This document shows positions 20,101 to 26,699 of a stretch of 28,347 nucleotides of DNA, piece after piece. Made by a program: the position numbers and the translations under genes. Source of the DNA: Apostichopus californicus (taxonomy: Eukaryota > Echinodermata > Holothuroidea > Aspidochirotida > Stichopodidae). The first letter of the stretch is position 1. The number at the start of each line of letters is the position of its first letter. Where the stretch lies: assembly GCA_020650975.1 (NCBI GenBank), contig JAIPMN010000091.1, positions 1-28,347 of the forward strand, in the 5' to 3' direction. The notes under the pieces were generated by a model. It was not told the origin of the DNA, ran no database searches, and saw nothing but the letters and a program-made list of their open reading frames with translations.

Positions 20101-20251
20101 GCCCCTGGATACTTGTGAGGCTAACTGGTACGGTTTCGAATGGCACAAGGAATGGTTCCCCAAAACAAACCGTCCAGTCTGCTTGGGAACCGTAACCGGT
20201 CTCCGTCGTGTCCTCACCAGTGAACGTGTCCAGACTAAGATCATGCCATAG
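5065..20251 (+). CDS. MYP: Major yolk protein (transferrin-family yolk glycoprotein), 21 coding exons
   Basis: Joined exons: 5065-5131, 7457-7627, 8266-8533, 9500-9611, 10258-10489, 10720-10905, 11328-11494, 11887-12168, 12457-12771, 13140-13251, 13616-13781, 14286-14493, 15083-15174, 15544-15744, 16109-16274, 16794-16940, 17328-17658, 17946-18167, 18416-18599, 19132-19343, 19989-20251. This gives 4104 nt, 1367 residues plus TAG, with every intron GT-AG and every phase consistent. Seen: signal peptide 1-15; WAP module 30-68; transferrin lobe 1 about 124-470; lobe 2 about 470-1148, interrupted by an insert at about 640-970; cystine-knot-like module 1159-1245; about 23 N-x-T sequons. Transferrin hallmarks are 'GSLRC...GVAFV' (lobe 1) and 'GSIEC...GDIAFV' (lobe 2). 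Known: MYP is the abundant transferrin-like egg-yolk and coelomic protein of echinoids and holothurians. Exons are rich in C-ending codons, as in highly expressed genes. The alternative name 'melanotransferrin-like' fits less well, since I see no GPI tail. Confidence -1.
5132..7456 (+). other. MYP: MYP intron 1 (2325 bp)
   Basis: The longest intron, separating the signal-peptide exon from the WAP exon. It contains a C-run at 5421-5431, no additional in-phase exon that I can support, and a minisatellite at its 3' end. Confidence -1.
7138..7418. repeat. 21-bp minisatellite, about 13 copies, in MYP intron 1
   Basis: The unit is ACTCCACCAGATAGGTGTAAG. Most copies are exactly 21 bp, and two have 4-bp insertions (7222-7246, 7373-7397). 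The array stops 38 bp before the exon 2 acceptor. Each unit contains CCACCAG (acceptor-like) and AG|GTGTAAG (weakly donor-like). Confidence -1.
7457..7627 (+). CDS. MYP: MYP exon 2: WAP four-disulfide-core domain
   Basis: Residues 23-79. One phase 1-1 exon holds exactly one WAP module, with eight cysteines at 30, 42, 46, 52, 58, 59, 64 and 68 and the family's CC pair. Symmetric 1-1 exons are typical of shuffled extracellular modules, so gain by exon shuffling is a reasonable inference. WAP modules are often protease inhibitors or structural, and which applies here cannot be told. The acceptor is TTCCAG and the donor A|GTAAGA. Confidence -1.
8266..8533 (+). CDS. MYP: MYP exon 3: linker helix and start of transferrin lobe 1
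   Basis: Residues 80-168. A charged, probably helical linker at about 80-108 precedes the lobe-1 opening 'VVRMCVTSPCELRKCQRL' (125-142). This matches the first strand and the Cys spacing of transferrin lobes. The Cys residues near 129, 134 and 139 fit the conserved disulfides. The donor TG|GTAAGT leaves phase 2. Confidence -1.
8575..8845 (+). mobile_element. Probable SINE or LINE-tail insertion in MYP intron 3
   Basis: A GC-rich block unlike the rest of the intron ends in 'GCGCTATATAAGAACTG' and a (TTA)n-like run. The GCGCTATATAA motif plus an ATT-rich end is also found at the 3' end of the LINE at 22.5 kb, suggesting a tail shared with a CR1/L2-like element. The left boundary is unclear. 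Confidence -1.
9500..9611 (+). CDS. MYP: MYP exon 4: lobe 1, region of the iron-binding Asp
   Basis: Residues 169-206. 'GWADLVVARDLDIYHA' aligns with the transferrin segment that normally carries the iron ligand Asp. In my alignment the ligand position is Arg181, with acidic residues nearby but out of register. There is one N-x-T sequon (NVT). The donor is AAT|GTGAGT, phase 0. Confidence -1.
9700..9800 (-). mobile_element. tRNA-derived SINE fragment in MYP intron 4
   Basis: On the minus strand, an A-box-like GATCAGTTTGGTAGAGC (9771-9787) is followed by a B box GGTTTGAATCC (9728-9738), with tRNA-like spacing and a CTTGTAAC anticodon-loop-like segment. No clean acceptor stem is visible, so this is a SINE head and not a tRNA gene. 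Confidence -1.
10258..10489 (+). CDS. MYP: MYP exon 5: lobe 1, anion-binding region
   Basis: Residues 207-283. 'CSAGINNTAS' (240-249) sits where transferrins carry C-H-T-x-x-G-R-x-x-G, which binds carbonate. The Thr is Ala242 and the Arg is Asn246. The upstream Tyr ligand position reads Leu219. The exon ends at 'CVP', and its phase-1 intron falls at the same place as the exon 10/11 intron in lobe 2. Confidence -1.
10720..10905 (+). CDS. MYP: MYP exon 6: lobe 1 core, transferrin signature
   Basis: Residues 284-345. 'FTGIVGSLRCVSSVNGVAFVDH' is the clearest transferrin signature in the gene. The position of the second Tyr iron ligand is Ile315. Sequons NKT and NET are present. The donor is A|GTAAGT, phase 1. 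Confidence -1.
11328..11494 (+). CDS. MYP: MYP exon 7: lobe 1, region of the iron-binding His
   Basis: Residues 346-401. 'NFRLVCEGENKPLSSW' followed by 'PCQIGYTPRPILFV' matches the transferrin segment that normally ends with the His ligand. Here the position reads Arg375 or Pro376 and no His is present. One sequon (NTT). The donor is AAG|GTGAAC, phase 0. Confidence -1.
11887..12168 (+). CDS. MYP: MYP exon 8: end of lobe 1 and start of lobe 2
   Basis: Residues 402-495. 'NLIFMDENNAF' and 'YFRTYNICKSL' match the closing strand and helix of a transferrin lobe. 'ARFCVTKPEEYNKC' (470-483) then opens lobe 2, as in exon 3 for lobe 1. Sequons NST and NET. The exon is phase 0 at both ends. Confidence -1.
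12457..12771 (+). CDS. MYP: MYP exon 9: lobe 2, first half
   Basis: Residues 496-600. 'ECMRNVLNGTAEIFSGNVEEIF' aligns with the transferrin C-lobe segment 'C..I.NGEAD..SLD'. The Asp ligand 15 residues after the Cys is Asn527. 'GTHSVSVMKK' places Thr564 at the first Tyr ligand. 'CSAGINK' (594-600) puts Ala596 and Lys600 at the carbonate Thr and Arg. Phase 0 at both ends. Confidence -1.
13140..13251 (+). CDS. MYP: MYP exon 10: lobe 2, helix before the insert
   Basis: Residues 601-637. 'GSVFESVNRFFKKACIPG' parallels 'GSVLESAADFFGDMCVPG' of exon 5, which is direct evidence that the lobes are duplicates. The donor G|GTATGT leaves phase 1 at the homologous position. Confidence -1.
13616..13781 (+). 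CDS. MYP: MYP exon 11: start of the lobe-2 insert, aromatic-rich
   Basis: Residues 638-692. It opens a segment with no counterpart in vertebrate transferrins. The segment is unusually rich in Trp, Tyr and Phe, for example 'GFDWFIWNAPHTWTFYNYN'. One sequon (NFT). Its function is not recognisable from sequence. Confidence -1.
13852..14065. repeat. Two-copy tandem duplication (about 112 bp) in MYP intron 11
   Basis: 'GCAAACTAG' followed by 'AACTTACTTGACAAGATATA' and 'CATAGCATATTTCATA' occurs twice, starting near 13854 and 13966, with moderate divergence between copies. Confidence -1.
14286..14493 (+). CDS. MYP: MYP exon 12: lobe-2 insert, acidic helical segment
   Basis: Residues 693-762. It has no Cys and is rich in Asp and Leu ('DYSILDDVLSVEGLGDILSD'). 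Its donor AAG|GTAATG is the first copy of a 30-bp minisatellite that continues into the intron, so the splice site itself is part of a tandem array. Confidence -1.
14488..14694 (+). repeat. 30-bp minisatellite built on the exon 12 splice donor, 7 copies
   Basis: Units start at 14488, 14518 (27 bp), 14545, 14575, 14605, 14635 and 14665. The first unit contains the last six exon bases GACAAG and the working donor GTAATG. Copies 3 and 5 keep AAG|GTAATG, copy 4 has GTAATA, copy 2 has ATAATA, and copies 6 and 7 have CTAATG. Read on from the exon, the first unit has an in-frame TAA. Confidence -1.
15083..15174 (+). CDS. MYP: MYP exon 13: lobe-2 insert
   Basis: Residues 763-792. This is the shortest internal exon (92 nt). 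It is charged and basic towards its end ('RPKDKRLSKQTLRR'), which might be a processing or surface site, but that is speculation. The donor AG|GTGAGA leaves phase 2. Confidence -1.
15335..15375. repeat. (TA)n microsatellite in MYP intron 13
   Basis: Interrupted TA dinucleotide run, preceded by a T-run near 15271-15284. Confidence -1.
15544..15744 (+). CDS. MYP: MYP exon 14: lobe-2 insert
   Basis: Residues 793-859. It contains no Cys and no recognised motif. Phase 2 at both ends. The exon is joined with confidence because the frame is open throughout and the composition matches neighbouring exons. Confidence -1.
15792..15968. repeat. Three-copy tandem repeat (about 60 bp) in MYP intron 14
   Basis: Units beginning CAAACT(T/G)T(T)GGGATTTC start near 15792, 15853 and 15911. 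Each contains GCT(A/G)(A/G)ATTAGCTTAA. The array begins 47 bp after the exon 14 donor. Confidence -1.
16109..16274 (+). CDS. MYP: MYP exon 15: lobe-2 insert
   Basis: Residues 860-915. It has no Cys and looks helical, with a His-rich end (LHGV, SVHDEQYEWIKHP). The His and Asp or Glu residues could bind metal, but that is inference only. The acceptor is GAACAG and the donor CAG|GTGAGG. Confidence -1.
16794..16940 (+). CDS. MYP: MYP exon 16: end of the lobe-2 insert, Tyr-rich
   Basis: Residues 916-964, phase 0 at both ends. Seven Tyr and three His occur in 49 residues ('RLATYYSDLYTN', 'VHSRYHNPLW'). The lobe-2 fold resumes in the next exon. Confidence -1.
17328..17658 (+). CDS. MYP: MYP exon 17: lobe 2 resumes, transferrin signature
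   Basis: Residues 965-1074. This is the longest exon (331 nt). 'PFYGLAGSIECIADGNEGDIAFVELESF' is the lobe-2 transferrin signature. The Tyr ligand position reads Leu993, although Tyr991 is close by. The His ligand region ('VIVTPLGLV') has no His. Sequons NIT, NVT and NKT. Confidence -1.
17946..18167 (+). CDS. MYP: MYP exon 18: end of lobe 2
   Basis: Residues 1075-1148. 'LAPIPIQDQTYATYLGPNLTRSFEAI' aligns with the closing helix of transferrin C-lobes ('TYEKYLG..Y..A..NL'). Sequons NVT and NLT. The donor T|GTGAGT leaves phase 1. Confidence -1.
18416..18599 (+). CDS. MYP: MYP exon 19: first half of cystine-knot-like module
   Basis: Residues 1149-1209, Cys at 1159, 1175, 1184 and 1209. The spacing, with 'CGGMP' where cystine-knot domains have CxGxC, suggests a diverged C-terminal cystine knot lacking one ring Cys. 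One sequon (NGT). The donor AG|GTGAGG leaves phase 2. Confidence -1.
19132..19343 (+). CDS. MYP: MYP exon 20: second half of cystine-knot-like module
   Basis: Residues 1210-1280, Cys at 1224, 1240, 1242 and 1245. 'VPTTCSCVPC' closely matches the end of CTCK domains (CxC..C). A Trp-rich and sequon-rich tail follows (NDT, NTT, NHT). The donor is TGGG|GTAAGT. Confidence -1.
19351..19435. repeat. Two-copy 47-bp tandem duplication in MYP intron 20
   Basis: 'ACCTGTTTCTGTACATTATC' plus 'AGTATCCATCAGAAA' occurs at 19351 and, unchanged, at 19398. It begins seven bases after the exon 20 donor and looks young. Confidence -1.
19989..20251 (+). CDS. MYP: MYP exon 21: C-terminus and stop
   Basis: Residues 1281-1367 followed by TAG at 20249-20251. 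It contains sequons NHT and NVT and one Cys pair ('DTCEANWYGF', 'RPVCLGTV'). It has no hydrophobic tail, so the protein should be secreted and not membrane-anchored. Confidence -1.
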
Positions 20252-20690
20252 TCCGACTAAACTTATCTGAACAATTTTTTTTATTTTTTACGAAAATGGC
20301 AGGAAACGTGTTTTACCTTTTCATTGCGATCCATGTTTTTTTTTCACTCGATGTCCGAACTTGATTGCTTGATGCAAGCTTAGCTTTTTCTGAGAAAATT
20401 TGGAAGGCTGACATTCTTGTCGTTTACCTCTGTAGTTAATTCAGCTGTTGCTGGGTTTTTTATTGTGTTTTTTTTCTCTCTCTATTTTTGCCAAACTAGT
20501 ATTATTCGATTTGCAGTAATTTTGTGTCTTTTGAAAAACAGGTGCAAAGTTGTACCTAATTCTTTTTTTTCCCCCTAACATGGTTATTTGTCATTTTTTT
20601 AGGACTTTTTTTTTTTTGTATAATTGAGTTTATAATGTATAGATGTGTGTGAACAATCTATCAAGAATAAAAATCTATGCAACTTTAAAC
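20252..20690 (+). promoter_or_regulatory. MYP 3' UTR with poly(A) signal
   Basis: A T-rich 3' UTR follows the stop codon. AATAAA is at 20666-20671, and a GT-rich stretch follows from about 20700. Cleavage is expected near 20685-20690. No other AATAAA is nearer to the stop codon. Confidence -1.
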
Positions 20691-22504
20691 TTTCTCATTG
20701 TGTAGTCCATCAGTTTTGTTGTCTGTGTTCTTATATTTTATTTTTAACAAGGAGTAACTTCCAACAGATTTTGCTGCCTTATAAGAATATTAAACCGTGT
20801 TGAATTAATAGGTAGCTGTACTGTTTGACTTGTGAATTGATTGGTTTTGAAAACTGGTCAAAGTAAAATAGTGAGGAGAGATTGTCTACCAGCTAGAGAG
20901 GATGTCCTCATTTCAATATTTAGGGGAACTCGTTTTTTTAAGGTTGCAGACTTGAAGAATTTTACTGCTGCTATGAGAGCATTTTTTCATAACAAGAATG
21001 TTTAATTATCAAAATACGATCCTCCAATTTAATTTTGGAAGAGATTGGCTTTTGAAGAATGTTGGCAAATTAGTTTGAGAAGTTGGTAGTACTTTTCATG
21101 AATCCAAGCTGTGACAGTGTTTGTGTGCATGAATTCAGGCACAGATTCCCCTTCCAGCATACAGTTTGGGTAAAATGGTTTAGGATGTTTTAGCTTCAGC
21201 CAGGGAAAAATTGGACCACTGCTACATGTCAGTATTCCTCTATTTAAACTTAAATACCAGATAAAACCAACATCCAACCTAATTTATAGTCTAAATTGCC
21301 TAGGAATTCACCATTTGACATCTAAACATTTCTCATTTCTGGAGAGGACCTCCACACCCCCTACAACCCCTACATGGTATTTGGCTACAAAGTTCCCATT
21401 GTCACAACCTATCCTTGTTTCACCTCTGGCCCCTTTCATAAAGGTCCATTCCCCTACCTAAATCAGTTGGGGAAATTGAGAGTAGACCCCCACTCCCCTC
21501 CTCACCCTCAAACCCTCCACCCCCCCTGACCCGCCTTTGAAATCCTGTGCATATTACTTTATCTTGAAGATAACAAATAGAACAAAACTGTTTTAGGATA
21601 CTAGGGTTGTGAGGTATTACAGCCCCCACCCCAAATCAAATCGGGCTCCTACGCCCTTGTGTACCACCCCATCCCATCATCTCTGTGAGATATTTTCAAC
21701 TGGTGTGGCGGAGAGCTTTTAGATGAGACACGAAAGAGTAAGAACGATAATATTCAAATAGGGGTCAAAGATCATGTTTTGTAAGATGTTTTAAACGAGT
21801 TTTAACGGAATGGTCGTTATGAAACTGACCTTTTAGTGGGTAAATTCCATGCATATTGGTGTCATGTGGGGGGGGGGGTGATTTAACGGTAGTGCACTCT
21901 ACTGAAACTAAAGAGAGAGAAAACGTATAAAACGTTATCAGAGTTAGCGTGTTCACCTGCAAAAAAAGGATGAATTATAGAGGGACAGTTTATCCTGTTT
22001 ATGCAGACTACCAATGATAGAGAGTTTTGTAGACACAGTCTGTTATGTATTATCCTGAATGTAATCAGTTACGAGGAACGGTTAAGTTTGACTATTTTGT
22101 GGAGAGCCCCGATTCTCCTCTTTCCCTCACCTTCCCCTTCCCCTCCTTGTCCAGCAGTGTAGGAGGTTGCGCACCTGACATCAATAATGGAAAGAAAATT
22201 TTAAAAAGTAATTACAGTAATAAAAGTATCAAGAATTGACCCAATAGTGCACTGAAGCAGCAAAGCTAGAATATTTTCTTAATAAAACCTAGCTAACAAT
22301 AATTAATCTTGACTTTAATTAATAATTTTAATAATTAATTTGACGAGCTAAAAAGCCTACTTTTATTGTTTTGATGTCACTACGAATGTTTAAAACAATG
22401 AGAATGTGTGGTTTTATAACAAACAATAACCAGGGACATTGTTAAGGAGGTGGGGGGGGGGGGGTGGTCCCTTTTTAAATTGTGTTGGCATTAAAAATTA
22501 ATTA
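20691..22504. other. Downstream intergenic region, no gene supported
   Basis: No coding frame is supported. There are C-rich blocks at about 21350-21670, perhaps transposon relics, a G-run at 21869-21878 and AT-rich stretches near 22270-22345. G-runs precede the LINE tail at about 22452-22464. Confidence -1.
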
Positions 22505-22588
22505 AAATAATAATAATAAAGATTTATATAGCGCTTTATATAACGAATATCTCAAAGCGCTTTACAAAAATGCAGAGAAAAACCACTA

Positions 22589-22697
22589 TTAATTAAAGTA
22601 CCAAGCAAAGAGGAAGGTTTTGAGATGAAACTTGAAAGTTTGAAAGTTATCAAGTGCACGAAGAGACTGTAGTAAGGTATTCCACAAAATTGACGCG
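22589..22697 (-). pseudogene. LINE ORF2 fragment: C-terminal end
   Basis: 'ILWNTLLQSLRAL' and 'FKFHLKTFLFAWYFN' then a stop, the usual ending of these proteins. Removing the SINE and one copy of its target duplication joins this in frame to the upstream part, so the SINE entered an intact frame at this point. Confidence -1.
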
Positions 22698-22705
22698 CAA
22701 ACATG

Positions 22706-22969
22706 TATGTATGTATGTATGTATGTATATGTGATCTTCCCGCAAGCAGGAACTCGCGAAAGAAGCCATGGAGGCTTATAGACTCGCAAGCTGACCGAAG
22801 CCAATCTCTCGGCACACATCCATTTAACGTCCATGTCGGGAAGTTGTTATTGAACAACACCCTTGCCAGACGACACACATTGCTGTCGGCGGGGAATCGA
22901 ACCGGGGATCTCATGACTGGGAGACGCCGGTGTTAACCACTAGGCTATACACTCCGTCAAATATAATTC
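22706..22969 (-). mobile_element. tRNA-derived SINE with 8-bp target-site duplication
   Basis: Minus-strand A box TAGCCTAGTGG (22937-22947) and B box GGTTCGATTCC (22893-22903) have tRNA-like spacing. The element ends in an (ACAT)n-type tail (22706-22733 on the plus strand as TATG repeats). CAAACATG flanks it at 22698-22705 and 22970-22977. The tRNA-like part resembles Glu/Asp tRNAs but does not fold cleanly as a working gene. Confidence -1.
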
Positions 22970-22977
22970 CAAACATG

Positions 22978-23959
22978 GAACGCCCTATCGCTGTAGAACT
23001 TGGTATTTCCTATAGGTTGGTGCAGACTTTATGTATTTAAGCGTAGGGTGCGCCCACTACTGCGTATGGTCAGTAATTCTGCCAGATAAGCCGGTGCCAT
23101 GTCATGGAAGATTTTGAATGTAAGACTTATAAGTTTATATTCAATCCGCTGCTGAATTGGAAGCCAGTGTAATTCTTGCAAGACAGGGGTAATGTGATCT
23201 CTTCTTTTGGTTTCAGTTAAAAGGCGAGCAGCGGAGATTTGCATAAGTTGAAGTTTTTTTGAATTTGATGCAAAGGAAGGCCGAAATAGCAAACAGTTGC
23301 AATAATCCAATCAAGAGGTGACGAGGCATGCATTAATTTAATGGTAGAAATTTTATCGAAGATATTTCGAATTTTGGCAATTTTCCAAATAGCATATATA
23401 AGGCAGACCTACATATATTTGCCACATGAGTCGACATGCTACCAGAATCATCGAATGTTACACCAAGATTACGAGCAGTACAGGAAGGAGCAATACTGAT
23501 ACCACCAATCTGTATGTCACAAGGAGAAGCAGAATCTCTGTCACTAAATTTGGATGAGAAATGTATAATTTCAGTTTATTTCATCATTTAGGACTATAGC
23601 ATATTAGCACGCACCCAATGCCGGATATCACTAATGTAGGACTCAATTTATCGACGGGAGCCGTATACCTCTCTTACAAGTGACGTAGAGTTGGGTGTCG
23701 TCGGCATACAACATATAGTTTAACCCATTACGGAGTATCATGTCTTCAAAGGGGATGGGGGTGTAGACAATAAGACCGGTCTCAGAACTGAACCTTGTGT
23801 GATGCCGCAGTCCAGTGCCACAGCCTCCAACTTGACTGATCCAATACTCACACGCTGCATTCGACCCTTAAAGATATGAACTGAACCATTCAAACACCGA
23901 TGATATTCCAAACCGATGACACAACCCGATCGTGTCGTAGGCGGCACTTAAATCTAATC
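22978..23959 (-). pseudogene. LINE ORF2 fragment: reverse transcriptase core and C-terminus
   Basis: Motif A 'DLSAAYDTI' lies at about 23925-23951, motif B 'GITQGSV' at about 23790-23815 and the catalytic YADD at 23697-23708. 'MDYCNCLLF' and 'TPVLQELHWLPIQQRIEYK' follow (23140-23310). The catalytic Asp residues are kept although the frame is broken elsewhere. Confidence -1.
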
Positions 23960-23970
23960 AAATTAGGATG

Positions 23971-24190
23971 TTTGCTAGGATTAGGATCTTTGTGTTCACC
24001 ATGCTCATTAACCTGTCTGTATTCTGTGCGTGTTTTTGTCCCTTCTGTTACTGTAACTTGTCATTTAGCCTTTGAAGAAGATCCTGCTAGGATCGAAACG
24101 TCAGGCCAACTTACTATTACACATTCTCCTACACAGGCTCTCTAGTGGATAAGCAGTTTGCTAACAGTTTTATTTTATTTTTATTTATTA
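23971..24190 (+). mobile_element. 220-bp element with hammerhead-like motif, 11-bp target-site duplication
   Basis: AAATTAGGATG flanks it at 23960-23970 and 24191-24201. It matches the inverted copy at 27.9-28.1 kb over most of its length, apart from a deletion near its 5' part. It ends in an AT-rich tail. The motif at 24068-24107 is hammerhead-like but has TTGAAGA where the core needs CTGANGA. I suspect a Penelope-like or related retroelement fragment; no protein part is present. Confidence -1.
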
Positions 24191-24201
24191 AAATTAGGAT
24201 G

Positions 24202-24634
24202 ACATCATTATGCCTATCCAGAGCACTTAGCACGTCATTATGCACTCTTAGAAGTGCGGTTTCCGTACTACGACCCTCCAGGTCAGCTGATTGACATTTA
24301 GCATAAAGGTCAATTTGCTTTAGATCCGTATTCAGTTGTTTGAACACAGATTTCTCAATAAGGTTAGAAAGGAATGATAAACTGGATATCGGGCCGTAGT
24401 TTTTGAGGAGGTTAATATCAAGATCACATTCTTTTCAACGGAAGGACGGGTTATAGCTAATTTGCAGGTTTGGGGAAATTTGCCCGACCTCATAGATAAG
24501 TTAATTATTTCAGTAACAATCGGGACAACTTCATCAATACAATGATTCAACAGAGAGACTGGAAGAGGCTCGAGAACACAATATTTTGGTGGACACGCCT
24601 TGATCAGATTTGAAACAAACTCATGTGTGACAGG
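24202..24634 (-). pseudogene. LINE ORF2 fragment: reverse transcriptase fingers
   Basis: On the minus strand, 'LEPLPVSLLNHC', 'IVTEIINLSMRSGKFPQTCKLA' and 'EGRSTETALLRVHNDVL' match the N-terminal half of LINE reverse transcriptases. The hAT element borders it upstream and the 220-bp element downstream. Confidence -1.
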
Positions 24635-24642
24635 CTCAAACG

Positions 24643-25664
24643 CAGTGGCGGACTGGCCACACGGGCATTTGGGCTATGCACGTGGCCCGGTGACCCGGTG
24701 GGCCGGTGGGCCGGTGGGCTGGGGAGCCTGGTAAAAAGTATAGCCCATTTAGTAGTTCATAGAATACAGACGGGTTGTGTAAAAATATATTTTTAACTGT
24801 GGGAATCAGCTCATGAAATCACCATATTAGTTAGTCTGTTAGTTCGTAACAAAAGAACGTGTTATTGGCTACCCGGCCGTCCTAATATTTTTACGACAAG
24901 ATATACAAGTACGGTGACCAATGCATTCTGACATACATAGCACTGGCAGAGATACAGATTTTATTAATCTGCATCTCGTCCTCCAGAAAACGAAGTAAAA
25001 AAAGTAAAATCTTATTAGATTTTTTGGATATCATTCAGTAGCTAAGTCCTGAGAGATTATGTATGGAAAAAAAATTACCCACATACAGTAGGGTGTTTGT
25101 AAAATGACACAAGAACATCTTGAGGCGTTCATGTTGATGTCTGTGGAAGAAAGGATCTTGACTAAACTTGGCACTAAAAATATCATTGATGGTGTGGCTG
25201 CCAGAAGCAGCAAACTTCGTAGGCTCCTACACTCGTAGACATGACATGTGCTTGTGTTATTGAACATTTATGTTTTAGTGCATTTTATTTAGGTTTTCCA
25301 CCCTTTTTTTCAAGCGAGTCGTCACAAAATGCTTGAAAAACTAAATAAATCCAGTCTAAAACATATGTTTTGTCTATATTTTTTACGTTTTTAACTTTTC
25401 TCAGTTTAATCAAATGTTGGGTCTGGAAAATTATTTTTGGGTCTTTTTTAAAGGATTATTGTAACCTACAAAATTGAATAGTATAGCACCATTTTGCATC
25501 TAGGCATTCCTTAAGTTTAGAAAATCTCAATGGGGAGGGGGACACCCCCTCTCCTTAGACCCCTACCCCAGGACGGCGATCACTTTGTAAATAACATATA
25601 AATGAATAATGGGAGGGTCTAGGTGAAAATGCCCGGGCCGGTTTTAAAACCCAGTCCGCCCCTG
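24643..25664 (+). mobile_element. hAT-family DNA transposon, 1022 bp, 8-bp target-site duplication
   Basis: The ends are inverted repeats: CAGTGGCGGACTGG on the left and, reverse-complemented, CAGGGGCGGACTGG on the right. CTCAAACG flanks both sides (24635-24642, 25665-25672), the 8-bp length expected of hAT elements. The left subterminal part has several CCGGTGGG repeats (about 24690-24725). It is non-autonomous now, with only a scrap of transposase remaining. Confidence -1.
25104..25238 (+). pseudogene. C-terminal remnant of hAT transposase
   Basis: A 44-codon stretch ending in TAG reads 'EHLEAFMLMSVEERILTKLG' and 'IIDGVAARSSKLRRLL'. This resembles the extreme C-terminus of hAT transposases, after the dimerisation region. 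It is oriented with the element, and no upstream transposase sequence remains. The family resemblance is from memory and short, so confidence is moderate. Confidence -1.
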
Positions 25665-25672
25665 CTCAAACG

Positions 25673-26695
25673 TGTCGAACTTTTACGGAAGTTGACTGCT
25701 GATGGTCAATAGGCATTACAAGTGGAGCCCTTCTCTGATTTTGAATAGTTTGGTCTGAAACATTTAGCAAACATATTGGGCAATTTCACAGTTGCAACAT
25801 CAGGCAAAATAGAGGTAATTAAGTTCTTTGAACCTATTAAACTGTCAATGAGACTAAACAGTTTTATATTTCGTATTTTTGATAATCTGCATGGGGGTCA
25901 TTCAACAGTTTGCCGTATGAACCTTGAGCAGCTTTGACAATTTCACGACGGACTTCTAGTCCAGTTGAACGACATTTCCTATCCAATTTACGCAAGTCAC
26001 GGCGCGCTTCGAGTAACTGCTCGGAAGACCCGGGGCCCTCGGTTTATCGAGGAACGATTTCGTGATAGGTGGGGCCAGATCATTAATGATGTATTTCAGT
26101 TCACTGTTGTATTGATTGACCAAGTCAGAAATACATGGGTCACTAAGAGACAATGGGGGTATGAGCCCAGAGAGTGGCAACTAGTGACTCTCTCTTGTAG
26201 GACATCGATGTTAATGTCATTCAATTAGTTCCGAGAGGTACGGACGTACGGTAGATCACATAAGCTGGCGGACGAGAAAGGTCAGTGGTGAAGTGAAGCG
26301 AGGCGTGATCAGAAGTTATCAGCCAGTCGTTATCCATGCTTTTAAATAAATTGGTCAGTTTCTCTTTTAATAATAGATCCAAGGTGTGACCCTAGTCATG
26401 CGTCTGAACATTGACATGTTGATGAAGGCCCAGTGAATGGAGTAGATCAAGGAACTTGGGATCACAGAATCAAGGATCAGGCAATGAACATTATCGGAGG
26501 CTTCAATGTGTATGTTGAATTCCCCGACTCCCCGAGTATTATCAGACGTCCCGAGAATGAATCACCGATTCCAGCCTAGGACGAAAACTGAGTCAGAAAC
26601 TCCGACAGAGTTCCCGATGGGGGTCTGTACACAACAGCATGACGTATTACTTCAGATATCACCGTGCACATTAGCGTCTAAAACTTATGATAATT
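25673..26695 (-). pseudogene. LINE ORF2 fragment: endonuclease end and linker
   Basis: Endonuclease signatures on the minus strand are AVVYRPPSGT (about 26610-26640), GEFNIHIEAS for the usual GDFN (codons at 26514-26525) and TSDHAS for the catalytic SDH (codons at 26302-26313). The linker carries RSTGLEVRREI (about 25930-25970) and LIDSLIGS (about 25835-25860). Several frame changes and stops are present. Confidence -1.
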
Positions 26696-26699
26696 AGGC

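Larger units (their letters stand above)
22505..26695 (-). mobile_element. Decayed CR1/L2-like LINE, minus strand, with three nested insertions
   Basis: Reading leftwards from 26695: partial endonuclease, linker, reverse transcriptase, C-terminal domain, stop codon (22589-22591) and a 3' tail with GCGCTATATAAAT and (ATT)n. It is truncated inside the endonuclease at its 5' end. Frameshifts and stops show it is dead. Insertions lie at 22706-22969 (SINE), 23971-24190 (hammerhead-like element) and 24643-25664 (hAT). Family placement rests on motif order and the tail and is approximate. Confidence -1.

Noticed and set aside
22890..22950. tRNA gene on the minus strand
   Set aside because: A and B boxes are present, but the cloverleaf is imperfect, and it sits inside an element with a tail and target duplication: a SINE head.
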